Shown piece by piece: positions 27,535 to 37,063 of a stretch of DNA of 64,000 nt. Origin of the DNA: an uncultured Christensenellaceae bacterium (GTDB taxonomy: Bacteria > Bacillota > Clostridia > Christensenellales > Borkfalkiaceae); assembly GCA_910586945.1 (NCBI GenBank), contig CAJULO010000004.1, positions 62,001-126,000 on the forward strand. Reading direction: 5' to 3'. A program made the position numbers and the translations under genes. The number at the start of each line of letters is the position of its first letter. The stretch's first letter is position 1. Below the pieces are notes generated by a model. The model had not been told where the DNA came from and made no database searches. It saw only the letters and a program-made list of their open reading frames with translations.

Positions 27535-28942
27535 CTATATCTATTACCTCCTTACGCAAATTACAATATTCTATCTTATTTTTCGCCTGTGGCATTGTCA
27601 AATATAGATAGAATCTATTGAGGCCTAAAGTTACTGCTGCTGATAATCCAATACCAATCATGAAGAGTAAACCTATAGACTGCATCATACCAGTTGCAAT
27701 TGCGTAGCATAATGTTGCAAATACAAATAACGCTCCATGCACTTCTGCTGTTAAAATTGCCGACTTATTAAAGGCATCGTGAATAGATTTATGCAAGGTT
27801 TTACCTTTTTTAAACTCTTCTTTAATTCTATCGAATGACATTTTACTAAATAGAGTAAGGAGTAATCCAGAGAAAAAAATCGCAATAAAACTTGTTGGTG
27901 TAATTACGAGCGTTGGAATAAATGTTGTACACAAAATCAGTGCCAAAATAAAAGTTACTATTGATAATAAATATACAAAACCTAGCCCTTTATATCGAAT
28001 AAATATATAAACTATAGCAGCAATTGTTATTGCACTCAATGTCAATAATAATATCAATGCCGTATACTTACCCATAGTTGCATCAAATCTCTGCATTGTT
28101 GATGTCGTAAAAGACATGGAGAAGGTATTTTCCTGTCTCCGTGCAAGATTGATAATTGAAACAATGGTATTTGCCTCTTCTTTTGTTCTAAAATTACCAC
28201 TTACTTGTAATGTGGAAGTATCTAATTGTTGTGTTACTTGTACACTAAACAACTCTGTAGTCCCAACATATAAATATATTTTTTTATCAGTACTATTTTG
28301 AGTTGCTCCTTCTGTTAGTTTCTTAACTCTCTCTCTACCTGCTCCCGTTAAGTTGATACGCACGCCATAACCAGTGTCTCCTGCATTAAATACAGATGCA
28401 CTTTTAATCAAACTAGAATCATTATTATTTATATAATTTTGTGAAGTATTTTCTGCATTTGTAAATTTAATACCACCATCTGCACTCATGTATTTGAATA
28501 ACGCACTACTCCCTTCTTCAGTTTTTGGAACGCGCACTAGTATACTATAGTCATCTTGCCTAAAAATTGAAAAATTTGTATATAATTTTTGTTCAAAACG
28601 CTTTTGAATTACTCTGAATGCCTGTTCAAAACTATTTTTAAAGCTATCTGTAATCTGCCCTTGTGTATCAAAATTGTCATTCTGTATATAGATACCTTTA
28701 TGTGCTCTATAATTCTTGGATGCGTCTGCTAATCCTTGATATTCTGCTTTTGAGATAACTCCTTTAGGATAGTAAACAGTTTCCACTCCTCCGCCAAGTT
28801 CCATACCGAGTTGTGAAGAACCTACAAAGGAATTAAATTTACTCACTGCATTTATAGGAAATGGCACAAAACTAAAAAATAAAAGTGCCACTAATATAAT
28901 TGTTGTTAAAGTAATAAATACTATAGATTTTTTCTTACCCAT
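27521..28942 (-). CDS. secD: Protein translocase subunit SecD
   Basis: A 473-residue protein with an N-terminal helix, the SecD motif LGMELGGGVE (family LGLDLxGG) near residues 45-54, a large external domain including RVPKTEEGS and ISIINLARRQ-like elements, and five C-terminal helices. SecD with SecF makes a proton- or ion-driven export motor. RBS AAGGAG is 6 nt upstream. It is first in a two-gene operon. Compared with typical SecD the second conserved region is altered, matching the divergence of its partner SecF. Confidence 0.87.
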   Translation of the reverse strand: MGKKKSIVFITLTTIILVALLFFSFVPFPINAVSKFNSFVGSSQLGMELGGGVETVYYPKGVISKAEYQGLADASKNYRAHKGIYIQNDNFDTQGQITDSFKNSFEQAFRVIQKRFEQKLYTNFSIFRQDDYSILVRVPKTEEGSSALFKYMSADGGIKFTNAENTSQNYINNNDSSLIKSASVFNAGDTGYGVRINLTGAGRERVKKLTEGATQNSTDKKIYLYVGTTELFSVQVTQQLDTSTLQVSGNFRTKEEANTIVSIINLARRQENTFSMSFTTSTMQRFDATMGKYTALILLLTLSAITIAAIVYIFIRYKGLGFVYLLSIVTFILALILCTTFIPTLVITPTSFIAIFFSGLLLTLFSKMSFDRIKEEFKKGKTLHKSIHDAFNKSAILTAEVHGALFVFATLCYAIATGMMQSIGLLFMIGIGLSAAVTLGLNRFYLYLTMPQAKNKIEYCNLRKEVIDIDDED

Positions 28943-28981
28943 ATTTTACTCCTTATTGCTAAGGCATTTCTATACTAGACA

Positions 28982-29010
28982 AGTATACCCTAAAAGCAAG
29001 GACAAGTCAA
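28982..29010 (-). promoter_or_regulatory. secD-secF promoter
   Basis: TTGACT (29005-29010), 17 nt, TATACT (28982-28987) on the minus strand, about 40 nt before the secD start. Confidence 0.8.
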
Positions 29011-29122
29011 TTAAATTTATTAAAAAAAGCAAAAAGTTTAGCAAAAAAAGTAAAATTTTGTATTCCTTGCTATAGTATCCAAAATTTAGCACATACTTTA
29101 TAACAAAAAAAGGAGTGCATGT

Positions 29123-29428
29123 ATGTCCTTTTTACCATATGTTTTATTGGGTGCTTATGTAGTTGCCATCAATTTATATCAATTATTTTTTATTAAAGGC
29201 CTAGCAAATGCAAGAGATTCAAAAGCAGAAAGTGTAAAATTTGCCCATACCAAAATTTTACTTGCTGGATTATTTGGCGGTGCACTTTTAGGATATTTAT
29301 CTTTATTTTTCTTTAAATATAATACTAGCAATTTATTACTCATGATACTTTTACCACTTATGATTGTTGGAAATGTATATTTAGTCATTTGGCTAGTGCG
29401 TGGGAGTATGGTTTTATTTGCAGGATAA
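29123..29428 (+). CDS. Small three-helix membrane protein, DUF1294-like topology
   Basis: A 101-residue protein with helices at about 5-25, 45-65 and 72-95. The pattern of an N-terminal NLYQLFFIKG, then KILLAGLFGGALLGYL and a final hydrophobic helix, echoes DUF1294 proteins, but their DK and RHKT motifs are absent, so the link is weak. RBS AAGGAG is 7 nt before the ATG. It is divergent from secD. Function unknown. Confidence 0.6.
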   Translation: MSFLPYVLLGAYVVAINLYQLFFIKGLANARDSKAESVKFAHTKILLAGLFGGALLGYLSLFFFKYNTSNLLLMILLPLMIVGNVYLVIWLVRGSMVLFAG

Positions 29429-29457
29429 TTTTCTTTACACAAAATCCCACAAATACT

Positions 29458-30177
29458 TTAAATGTATTGTTTATCTTGTAAGTTAAAATACAACATTGCC
29501 TCTGCACTATCTTGTAAATAACCCTCTAACTGAAAACAACAAATAATAGATGCAATTTGTTTCCAACATTGCATTTTATGTTCTATAAATTGCCTTTTAC
29601 CTTGTTCCATTGGACCAGTTATAACATACTCTAAAGTGGATAATAGATTTTGTAGTTCTTGCAATTCCTCGTCTGTAAATATTTTTTTCTCTTTATCATT
29701 TAACAAAATGACTTGTATACTATCTAATACTTTTTGATAATATCCAGTGGTAAATTTATAAAAATAATTTTCAAAAACTTTTTGATACACTTCATCTTCA
29801 TAAATGGAGATATTTCTATCTTGCTTTGCTAAATAACAAATTTGTATAGTTTCAACATCTTGTAAAATCATATGCATCGCTTTTAAAGAACTAATATTTA
29901 CTGTTTTTGTGTAACAATGTTTTATATTATATTTTAAATAATACAACACGGAATTTATACTTTCCACTTCCTTAAAAATCAATACTTTAAGCCAAGCTAT
30001 ATAGTCTTGTAAAGCTTTCGTTTTTATTTCTAGTTGTATATTTTCTCTTTTATGATTATATCGTTTTGCAATCCATACAGTGACGCATACAGAGATAAAA
30101 ATGCCGATACCTAGAATGAGTATACAATCTAAAAGTAGCGCAACACTTTTGGAGATTTTTGTAAATTTAATGAACAT
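29458..30177 (-). CDS. Hypothetical membrane-anchored protein
   Basis: 239 residues: one N-terminal transmembrane helix (about 12-38) and a mostly helical, soluble C-terminal part with scattered Cys and Tyr. I recognise no domain. It follows nrdB on the opposite side of that gene's terminator and overlaps no other gene. An AAGGAAAG-like site precedes the ATG. The coding frame is clean and in keeping with local codon use, so it is probably real. Confidence 0.6.
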   Translation of the reverse strand: MFIKFTKISKSVALLLDCILILGIGIFISVCVTVWIAKRYNHKRENIQLEIKTKALQDYIAWLKVLIFKEVESINSVLYYLKYNIKHCYTKTVNISSLKAMHMILQDVETIQICYLAKQDRNISIYEDEVYQKVFENYFYKFTTGYYQKVLDSIQVILLNDKEKKIFTDEELQELQNLLSTLEYVITGPMEQGKRQFIEHKMQCWKQIASIICCFQLEGYLQDSAEAMLYFNLQDKQYI

Positions 30178-30244
30178 TTAGCTTTCCTTCTCTTATCTTT
30201 TTGTGTAATATTTAGAATAGTATTTTTGTGCATTTTTATACAAT

Positions 30245-30274
30245 AAAAAGATAGTTTTCGTAAACTATCTTTTT
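30245..30274 (-). terminator. nrdA-nrdB terminator
   Basis: Stem AAAAAGATAGTTT/AAACTATCTTTTT with 4-nt loop TCGT, 5 nt beyond the nrdB stop codon. Confidence 0.85.
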
Positions 30275-30279
30275 ATCTT

Positions 30280-31308
30280 TTATTTTAAGCTATCAAAATC
30301 AAAAATAGCAGCTTTTGTATAGTTGATAACTTTAGCTTCGAAAAAGTCAGTTTTTGTATTATTGATTTTTGCAAAACTATCAATCCAAGGCATTGGATGT
30401 CTTTGGATTTCAGGATACAGTTCTGGCAATGCAATTGACCTCAAACGAAAATTGGATAAATAACGAATATATTTATCAATTAATTCATTATTGATACCTA
30501 AAATTTGATTGTTTGTAACATATTGTCCCCATGCAATTTCATGTTCAACAGCAGTACGCATCATTTCAACAAGCTCTGCTTCAAGTTGCGGCGTAAATAA
30601 CTCTTTATTTTCCTTTCTAAGCTCTTTTATAATGCCTTGGAATAACACTAAATGTGTAATTTCATCACGATTGATATATTTGAAAATTGAACTTGTGGCA
30701 GTCATTTTACCTTGCCTTGCAAGTGTATAGAAAAAACTGAAGCCAGAATAAAAATAAATTCCTTCCAAAATATAATTTGCCATAATTGCTTTAATAAAAT
30801 TATATGTTGTAGCTTCTTCATTAAAACATTGATAGATATTTGCTATAAACTCATTACGTTTATATAAATGTTCATTTTCACGCCAAATATCATAAATTTT
30901 ATCACGCGTAACTGGATTGGTTACTGTATCTAAAATATAAGAATAACTTTGCGCATGAATCTCTTCTTGAAAAGCTTGTATATTGAGGAGAGAAGCAATT
31001 TCTGGTGCTGTGATATAACGTGATAAGTTGGGTAAATTTTCACTTTGAATAGATTCTAGAAAGTTTAAAAATGATATAATTTTATCAAATGCATTTCTTT
31101 CTCCATCTGTCAAATTTGGAAACTGTTTTACATCTTCAGTCAAAGCAATCTCTTCAGGAATCCAAAAGTTATTGAGCATAGTTCTATACAATTCACTACA
31201 CCAATCATATTTTATTCGATTCCATTCGCGTAAATTTGTCGTGTTTCCTCCTATGACTCTCTGTGTACCACGTTCACCTTGTGCATTAAAAATCTTCTTT
31301 TTTTGCAT
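30280..31308 (-). CDS. nrdB: Ribonucleoside-diphosphate reductase class I, small (radical) subunit
   Basis: A 342-residue NrdB. The dimetal ligands are visible: Glu in NFLESIQSE (the usual Asp position), Glu and His in FQEEIHAQ, Glu in ILEGIYFYSGF, and Glu plus His in NRDEITHL. A tyrosine follows the EEIHAQ segment (SYSYI) in the position of the radical Tyr122 of E. coli, so a tyrosyl radical enzyme is likely. NrdB supplies the radical for NrdA to reduce ribonucleotides. RBS AAAGGAG is 7 nt before the ATG. It is 56 nt downstream of nrdA. The enzyme needs oxygen for cofactor assembly, which is notable for an apparent anaerobe. Confidence 0.95.
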   Translation of the reverse strand: MQKKKIFNAQGERGTQRVIGGNTTNLREWNRIKYDWCSELYRTMLNNFWIPEEIALTEDVKQFPNLTDGERNAFDKIISFLNFLESIQSENLPNLSRYITAPEIASLLNIQAFQEEIHAQSYSYILDTVTNPVTRDKIYDIWRENEHLYKRNEFIANIYQCFNEEATTYNFIKAIMANYILEGIYFYSGFSFFYTLARQGKMTATSSIFKYINRDEITHLVLFQGIIKELRKENKELFTPQLEAELVEMMRTAVEHEIAWGQYVTNNQILGINNELIDKYIRYLSNFRLRSIALPELYPEIQRHPMPWIDSFAKINNTKTDFFEAKVINYTKAAIFDFDSLK

Positions 31309-31364
31309 AATATTTACTCCTTTTCTCCTATTTTATAACTTTTCATCTTATATTTACTCTGGCA

Positions 31365-33647
31365 TTAACTGGAACAACTTGTACATTCATCCATTTCAAG
31401 CGATTTATTCCTTATATAGTATATTGTTTTTATCCCCTCTTGCCATGAGCGTATATACATATCTAAAATTTCAGTCGCTTTTAGTTCTGGTGTAATGTAT
31501 AAATTAAAAGATTGTGCTTGGTCTATATGGCGTTGACGCATACCACATGCTCGAATACTCCAAGTTTGGTCAATTGCATGTGCCTCTTTATATAACCAAA
31601 AGTTTTCATCAGAGAGGTCTGGTGCTGTTTTTGGAGCATAAATCCCCTTTTTCTCTTCCACAAAAAACTTTTTAAAAATTGGGTCAATACCTGCAGTTGT
31701 ATTTGCTATATTTGATGTACTTCCGGTAGGTGCAATTGCCATAATATAACCATTGCGTATACCAAATTGTGCAACTTCTTTTTGTAATTTTTTCCATCTA
31801 TCCGTTGTATAACCACGCTGTATAAAATAGCTTCCATCTGCCCATGCTGACCCTTTAAACATTGGATATGCACCCTTTTCCTTTGCAAGCTCCATAGATG
31901 CCTTTATTGCTTGATAGGCAATTTCTTCATAAAGTGCATCTGCTTCTTGTAGATGCTGTTCGCTTTCCCATGCAATTTTATGATTGACCAAATAGTGATG
32001 ATATCCACTTGTTCCCAATCCGATTGCTCTATATTTATCACTTGTCAAACGCGCATCTAGTACAGGTAAATTATTTAAAGTAATAACATTATCTAACATA
32101 CGTATTTGCAATGGTATACAATCTTTAAGTTCTTCTTTTGTAACTTTACCTAAGTTGATTGAATTTAAATTGCAAGTAACCATATCTCCAGCAATAACTT
32201 TCGTCAAAATTTCATTCCCGATAGGATTTTCATCTTGCACAAAATTTGTTTCACTCATATTTTGTGCAATTTCTTGACAGAGATTTGAAGAATAAATTAT
32301 ACCTGCATGCTTATTTGGATTTGCTCTATTTACTGTATCTCTAAAAAATATAAATGGAGTTCCAGTCTCAACGGCACTCTTTAATACCTTTTTCATAATA
32401 TCTAGACAAGATACTGTAATTCTAGGTAAATGTGCATTTGCTTCACACGCTTGATAGCGTTCTGTAAATGCATGATTATCAAAATCATCAAAATAATCTT
32501 CTAGACAGTATCCCATTGTTTTTTGCACTTCATATGGGTCGAATAGTGACCAATCTTTACGCTCTTGTAGACGCTCCATAAATAAATTTGGTACGCTGAT
32601 AGCAGTATATAGGTCATGTGCTTTTCTTCTATCATCTCCATTGTTTGTCTTTAAATCTAAAAAGTCGTGCAAATCTTTATGCCATATATCTAATGTAACA
32701 CAACCACTCCCCTTTCTTCTACCAAGTTGGTCAACAGCTATTGCAGTATCATTATAGAGTCTGACCCAAGGGATAACGCCACCAGAAGAGTTTTTATTTC
32801 CTCGAATTTCACTATTTAAAGCACGCACTTTGCCTATGTAAATACCTAAAGCTCCACCATGTTTAGAAACTTGTGCAAATTTTTGATTTACATCATAAAT
32901 TGACCACAAATTATCACCAACTGTTGAGATAAAGCAACTACTAAGTTGATAAAAAGGTGTACCAGCATTTGCTAAGGTCGGTGTTGCAACTGTCATTTTT
33001 AGCTTGCTCATTAAATCGTAGAATTTTTTGGCATAATATACTTTTTTATCTTTTTCTGGAATAGCTAAGTGCATGGCAATAATTAAAAAGCGTTCTTGCG
33101 GAAGTTCTAAAACTTGACCATTGATGCCTTTTACCAAATAACGCTTTGCCAATAAATTTAACCCATCATAATTAAATAGATAGTCTCTATTGCCATCAAT
33201 ATAGTTGCCAAGTTCTTGAATTTCCTGCTCTGTATAGACTTCAAGTAAATATTTACCATATAGATTTTGTGCTGTTAATTCTTGCAATAAACTATAAAAA
33301 TCACCATAACCAAAGTGGTGGTATTTTCTATTGATAGCAGCTTCTTTATATAAGTCGTAAATTAAAAGACGAGCAGCAACATATTGCCAATTTATATTTG
33401 TTTTTTTTACAATATTTCCAAATGCATCTTCTTCAGTGGAGATGACTTTTTCAATAGCCGTTTGAATCAGTGTCTTTTGAATTTCCTTCGTTGTCATTTT
33501 ATCTCTAAACTGAATTTTTGCATCCATTTCTAATTCATAAGGGTCACAACCATCAACATCATTACATGCAAAAGCAACAACCTTTTTTGTTTTATCAACA
33601 GATAACTCTTCTTCGCTGCCGTCCCTTTTAATTATCTTAATTCCCAT
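31365..33647 (-). CDS. nrdA: Ribonucleoside-diphosphate reductase class I, large (catalytic) subunit
   Basis: A 760-residue NrdA. It begins with an ATP-cone (IIKRDGSEEELSVDK, to about residue 90), so activity is probably switched by ATP/dATP. The barrel has SSCFIST, SSNLCQE and CNLNSINL, carrying the active-site cysteines with Asn and Glu, APTGSTSNIA, and a C-terminal redox tail ending CTSCSS. Start at 33647: an AAAGGAG lies 12 nt upstream, and an in-frame ATG at 33689 has no such site. It is the first gene of nrdA-nrdB. No clear promoter or NrdR box pair could be fixed in the 300 nt upstream. Confidence 0.95.
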   Translation of the reverse strand: MGIKIIKRDGSEEELSVDKTKKVVAFACNDVDGCDPYELEMDAKIQFRDKMTTKEIQKTLIQTAIEKVISTEEDAFGNIVKKTNINWQYVAARLLIYDLYKEAAINRKYHHFGYGDFYSLLQELTAQNLYGKYLLEVYTEQEIQELGNYIDGNRDYLFNYDGLNLLAKRYLVKGINGQVLELPQERFLIIAMHLAIPEKDKKVYYAKKFYDLMSKLKMTVATPTLANAGTPFYQLSSCFISTVGDNLWSIYDVNQKFAQVSKHGGALGIYIGKVRALNSEIRGNKNSSGGVIPWVRLYNDTAIAVDQLGRRKGSGCVTLDIWHKDLHDFLDLKTNNGDDRRKAHDLYTAISVPNLFMERLQERKDWSLFDPYEVQKTMGYCLEDYFDDFDNHAFTERYQACEANAHLPRITVSCLDIMKKVLKSAVETGTPFIFFRDTVNRANPNKHAGIIYSSNLCQEIAQNMSETNFVQDENPIGNEILTKVIAGDMVTCNLNSINLGKVTKEELKDCIPLQIRMLDNVITLNNLPVLDARLTSDKYRAIGLGTSGYHHYLVNHKIAWESEQHLQEADALYEEIAYQAIKASMELAKEKGAYPMFKGSAWADGSYFIQRGYTTDRWKKLQKEVAQFGIRNGYIMAIAPTGSTSNIANTTAGIDPIFKKFFVEEKKGIYAPKTAPDLSDENFWLYKEAHAIDQTWSIRACGMRQRHIDQAQSFNLYITPELKATEILDMYIRSWQEGIKTIYYIRNKSLEMDECTSCSS

Positions 33648-33887
33648 TGTTGCACTTTTCTCCTTTTTTTCTAAACAGTATTTATTCAATAAAATATATA
33701 TTGTTTATATTTATTGTAGCAAAAGCATAGAATATATTTGAATGTTATAATAAATACTTATTCTATCTAAATATTCTCTCTAGTATAATAAAACTTATGA
33801 TGCACAGTGTTTATTTATCATAACACAATCACAATAATTTATCAACTATATTTATAAAATAAGATTAAAATATTTTGATTAAACTAT

Positions 33888-33916
33888 TTGCTATTTGGGT
33901 ATGATTTTAGTATAAT
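33888..33916 (+). promoter_or_regulatory. Promoter of the membrane protein at 33946
   Basis: TTGCTA, 17 nt, perfect TATAAT on the plus strand, 29 nt before the ATG. Confidence 0.8.
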
Positions 33917-33945
33917 AAAAATAATTCTATTTTGGAGATAAATAT

Positions 33946-34359
33946 ATGTTAAACAAAAAAAACATATTGTACTTTATACAATTTGTAGCTGGATGCCTAC
34001 TGACTTTTTTAGGTATGTATTTAATTATATTTCCTAATTTTCAGCAGGAAAACCTACCCTATAATAAAATTGAATATACTTTACTTTTATTATATCTACC
34101 AACTTTTATTTTTCATATCATAGGATATGTTGTGCTAAATGCCTGTCAAGAAGATAGCATAACCAAAAGAAAAAAGAATCTTGGTATAATTTCTATAACT
34201 TTATTTATAGGATTTCTTGTCGTTCTCGGATTGATTTATCTCATATTGAAAAAGTTTCCACTAGCATTTTCCATTTATTTTGCCTTTACTTTACTATTTG
34301 TTGGCTATCTCATTTACTTAACAATTAAAACTTTTACAGATAAAAAGTTTGCATCATAA
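33946..34359 (+). CDS. Hypothetical four-helix membrane protein
   Basis: 137 residues with four hydrophobic helices (about 8-28, 45-65, 80-102, 107-127) and basic loops; no recognisable motif. It has a strong promoter and RBS TGGAG 8 nt upstream, and ends before a bidirectional terminator shared with gyrA. It sits between divergent nrdA and convergent gyrA. Function unknown. Confidence 0.65.
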   Translation: MLNKKNILYFIQFVAGCLLTFLGMYLIIFPNFQQENLPYNKIEYTLLLLYLPTFIFHIIGYVVLNACQEDSITKRKKNLGIISITLFIGFLVVLGLIYLILKKFPLAFSIYFAFTLLFVGYLIYLTIKTFTDKKFAS

Positions 34360-34455
34360 AATTGTACCTATCTACACGCATACTGCAATTTAATTATGTT
34401 TAAAATACTTTTTTCTATAAAAATTCCATTTTTTACCACATATCTGTTTAATCTC

Positions 34456-34484
34456 AAAATGGTTGCTTTGCAAGCAACCATTTT
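34456..34484. terminator. Bidirectional terminator between the membrane protein gene and gyrA
   Basis: Perfect inverted repeat AAAATGGTTGCTT with loop TGC and the complementary arm. It is 15 nt from the gyrA stop codon. Confidence 0.88.
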
Positions 34485-34499
34485 CTTCTATTATCAATA

Positions 34500-37043
34500 T
34501 TATGTCTTACTCCTATTTTCTTCTTCAATTTGCTCTTGTGGAGTAGATATATTTTCTGCATTTTCAATTTCTTCTTCACGCAAGGTGATAGCAACTGTAG
34601 CTATTGCAGAATTTTTTAACCTCATCAAGCGCAAACCTTGTGTATTTCTACCTAAAATTGAGATGTTTTCAATATGCATACGCATCATTGTTCCACTTGC
34701 AGAGATAAGCATAATATCTTCATTGTCATTTACAATTTTTAAGTTGACTAAATGTCCAGTTTTTGCATTGAGTACTCCCGCTTTTATACCTTTACCTGCT
34801 CTAGATTGTAAACGATATTCCTCAATACCACAACGCTTACCATATCCATTTGAAGTGATTGTCAACACTTGACAACCTTCTTGTACAGTAAGCATATCTA
34901 CTAATATATCACCTGTATTGAGCTTCATAGCCTTTACACCTTGTGTGCCTCTACCTGTCGGACGCACATCTTCTTCATGGAAACGAATACATTTGCCCTC
35001 TTTACTTGCAATGATAAGTTCATTCTCCCCAGAAGTAAATTGTACAGAAATAAGTGTGTCATCTTCATTGATTTTAATTGCTATTTTACCTGTTTTTCGA
35101 ATATTTTCGAATTCTTCTATACAAGTTTTTTTAATTAGACCTTGCCGTGTTGCCATAGTGATAAAACCTATAAGTTCTTTAGGCATAGGAATAATTGCAG
35201 TAATTTTTTCCCCTTGTTCTATTGGCAAAAGTTGTACAATAGCCTTTCCTTTTGCCTGTCGTTGTGCCTCTGGAATCTCATACCCTTTCATACAATATAC
35301 TTTACCAAAACTAGAAAATAATAAGATTTTATCATGTGTTGAGGCAACAAAAAGCTTTTCAATAAAATCATCATCCTTAGGTTTGTGTGCAGTTATACCC
35401 ACTCCACCACGATTTTGTGCTTTGTATTCAATTACCGGAATGCGTTTAATATATCCAGAATGTGTCATTGTAATGACAATATCTTCTTCATCAATTAAAT
35501 CTTCTGTTAAAATCTCTTCATAATTATAAGAGATTTCAGTCTTTCTCTCCGCAACAAATCCATTGGAAATTTTTTGTAAATCTTCTTTTATAATGGCATT
35601 TACACGATTTTCATTTGCTAAAATATCTTTCAAATCTGCAATCTTTTCAAGAAGTTCTAGAAGTTCAGCCTTTAATTTTTCCACTTCAAGTGATGTTAAG
35701 CGTTGCAAACGCATATCTAAAATTGCCTTAGCTTGCTCTATAGAAAGTGCAAATCTCTCTGTTAAATTTGTCAACGCTGTTGCACTATCTTTTGACTGTT
35801 TAATTATTGCAATCACTTCATCAATATTTGCCAATGCCAAAATTAACCCTTGTAAAATATGTTCTCTTGCTTCCGCTAAGCGTAGTTCATATTGTGTGCG
35901 TCGCGTAATGATTTCTTGTTGATGTGCAATATAACAGGCAATCATTTCCTTTAAATTTAAAACTTTTGGTTCTTTATCCACAAGAGCAAGCATAATAATT
36001 CCATTTGAAGTTTGCAATTGAGAGTATTTATATAATAAATTTAATACAACTTGTGCATTTGCATCTTTTTTTAACTCAAAAACAATACGCATACCATCAC
36101 GCGCAGACTCATCTTGAATATTCGCTATACCTTCAATTTTTTTATCTTTTACAAGTTCAGCAATATGCTCAACTAGTCTTGATTTGTTGACTTGATAAGG
36201 TAATTCCGTTACTACTATGCGATATTTTGTTCCAGTATTATTTGTATACTCTTCAATCTCTGCTTTTGCTCGCAAAATATAGTTACCACGACCGGTTAAA
36301 TATGCTTTTCGTATACCAGAGCGCCCCATCAATATTCCCCCAGTTGGAAAATCCGGAGCAGGTAGGTATTGCATCAACTCTTCTATAGCAATATCAGGAT
36401 TATCAATCTGTGCAATAATAGCAGCAATACTTTCATTTAGGTTATGCGGTGGAATATTTGTTGCCATACCAACAGCAATACCATCACTACCATTGACAAG
36501 TAAATTTGGAAAACGCGCTGGAAGCACTATTGGTTCATAACTAGAATCATCAAAAGTAAGTCTAAAATCTACCGTTTCTTTATCTAAATCACGGAGCATC
36601 TCTCTTGTAAGTTTTGCCATTCTAGCTTCAGTATAACGCATTGCTGCTGGTGGATCACCATCCACTGAACCAAAATTACCATGTCCATCAACAAGCGGAC
36701 AATTTATGGAAAAGTCCTGTGCCAAGCGCACAAGTGCATCATATACAGCAGTATCGCCATGCGGATGGTATTTACCTAGAACATCCCCAACAATTCTCGC
36801 ACATTTTTTATACGCTTTATCATGTGTTAAGCCAAGTTCATCCATAGAGTATAAAATTCTTCTATGCACGGGTTTTAACCCATCTCGCACATCAGGAATC
36901 GCTCTACTTACATTTACAGCCATTGCATAGCTTATAAATGATTTTTTTAACTCTTCTTCCACTTCAATATCAATTAAAGTTGTCATTGCGAGTGTCTTTT
37001 TAAACTCTTCAGTCAAAGCGGAATCTGTTACTTTTTTTGCCAT
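34500..37043 (-). CDS. gyrA: DNA gyrase subunit A
   Basis: GyrA carries the DNA cleavage-religation site of gyrase. The 847-residue protein shows IPDVRDGLKPVHRRIL, the quinolone-region segment GKYHPHGDTAVYDALV (Thr in place of Ser at the E. coli 83 position, Asp kept at 87), the catalytic Tyr in AAMRYTEARM, and the C-terminal beta-pinwheel with the GyrA box (QRQAKGKA). Start chosen at 37043, where AAGGA lies 7-8 nt upstream. An ATG at 37064, sharing a base with the gyrB stop codon, would add seven residues and cannot be excluded. Confidence 0.96.
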   Translation of the reverse strand: MAKKVTDSALTEEFKKTLAMTTLIDIEVEEELKKSFISYAMAVNVSRAIPDVRDGLKPVHRRILYSMDELGLTHDKAYKKCARIVGDVLGKYHPHGDTAVYDALVRLAQDFSINCPLVDGHGNFGSVDGDPPAAMRYTEARMAKLTREMLRDLDKETVDFRLTFDDSSYEPIVLPARFPNLLVNGSDGIAVGMATNIPPHNLNESIAAIIAQIDNPDIAIEELMQYLPAPDFPTGGILMGRSGIRKAYLTGRGNYILRAKAEIEEYTNNTGTKYRIVVTELPYQVNKSRLVEHIAELVKDKKIEGIANIQDESARDGMRIVFELKKDANAQVVLNLLYKYSQLQTSNGIIMLALVDKEPKVLNLKEMIACYIAHQQEIITRRTQYELRLAEAREHILQGLILALANIDEVIAIIKQSKDSATALTNLTERFALSIEQAKAILDMRLQRLTSLEVEKLKAELLELLEKIADLKDILANENRVNAIIKEDLQKISNGFVAERKTEISYNYEEILTEDLIDEEDIVITMTHSGYIKRIPVIEYKAQNRGGVGITAHKPKDDDFIEKLFVASTHDKILLFSSFGKVYCMKGYEIPEAQRQAKGKAIVQLLPIEQGEKITAIIPMPKELIGFITMATRQGLIKKTCIEEFENIRKTGKIAIKINEDDTLISVQFTSGENELIIASKEGKCIRFHEEDVRPTGRGTQGVKAMKLNTGDILVDMLTVQEGCQVLTITSNGYGKRCGIEEYRLQSRAGKGIKAGVLNAKTGHLVNLKIVNDNEDIMLISASGTMMRMHIENISILGRNTQGLRLMRLKNSAIATVAITLREEEIENAENISTPQEQIEEENRSKT

Positions 37044-37063
37044 ATCTATATCCTTATTTTTCA

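Noticed and set aside
33648..33760. AT-rich palindromic stretches upstream of nrdA as NrdR boxes
   Set aside because: Two stretches look faintly like NrdR boxes but neither is symmetric enough or at a clear 31-32 nt spacing; AT richness makes chance matches likely.
34918..35523. Open frame of about 200 codons on the plus strand opposite gyrA
   Set aside because: It lies antisense to well conserved GyrA, has no ribosome binding site, and its composition mirrors the codon pattern of gyrA.
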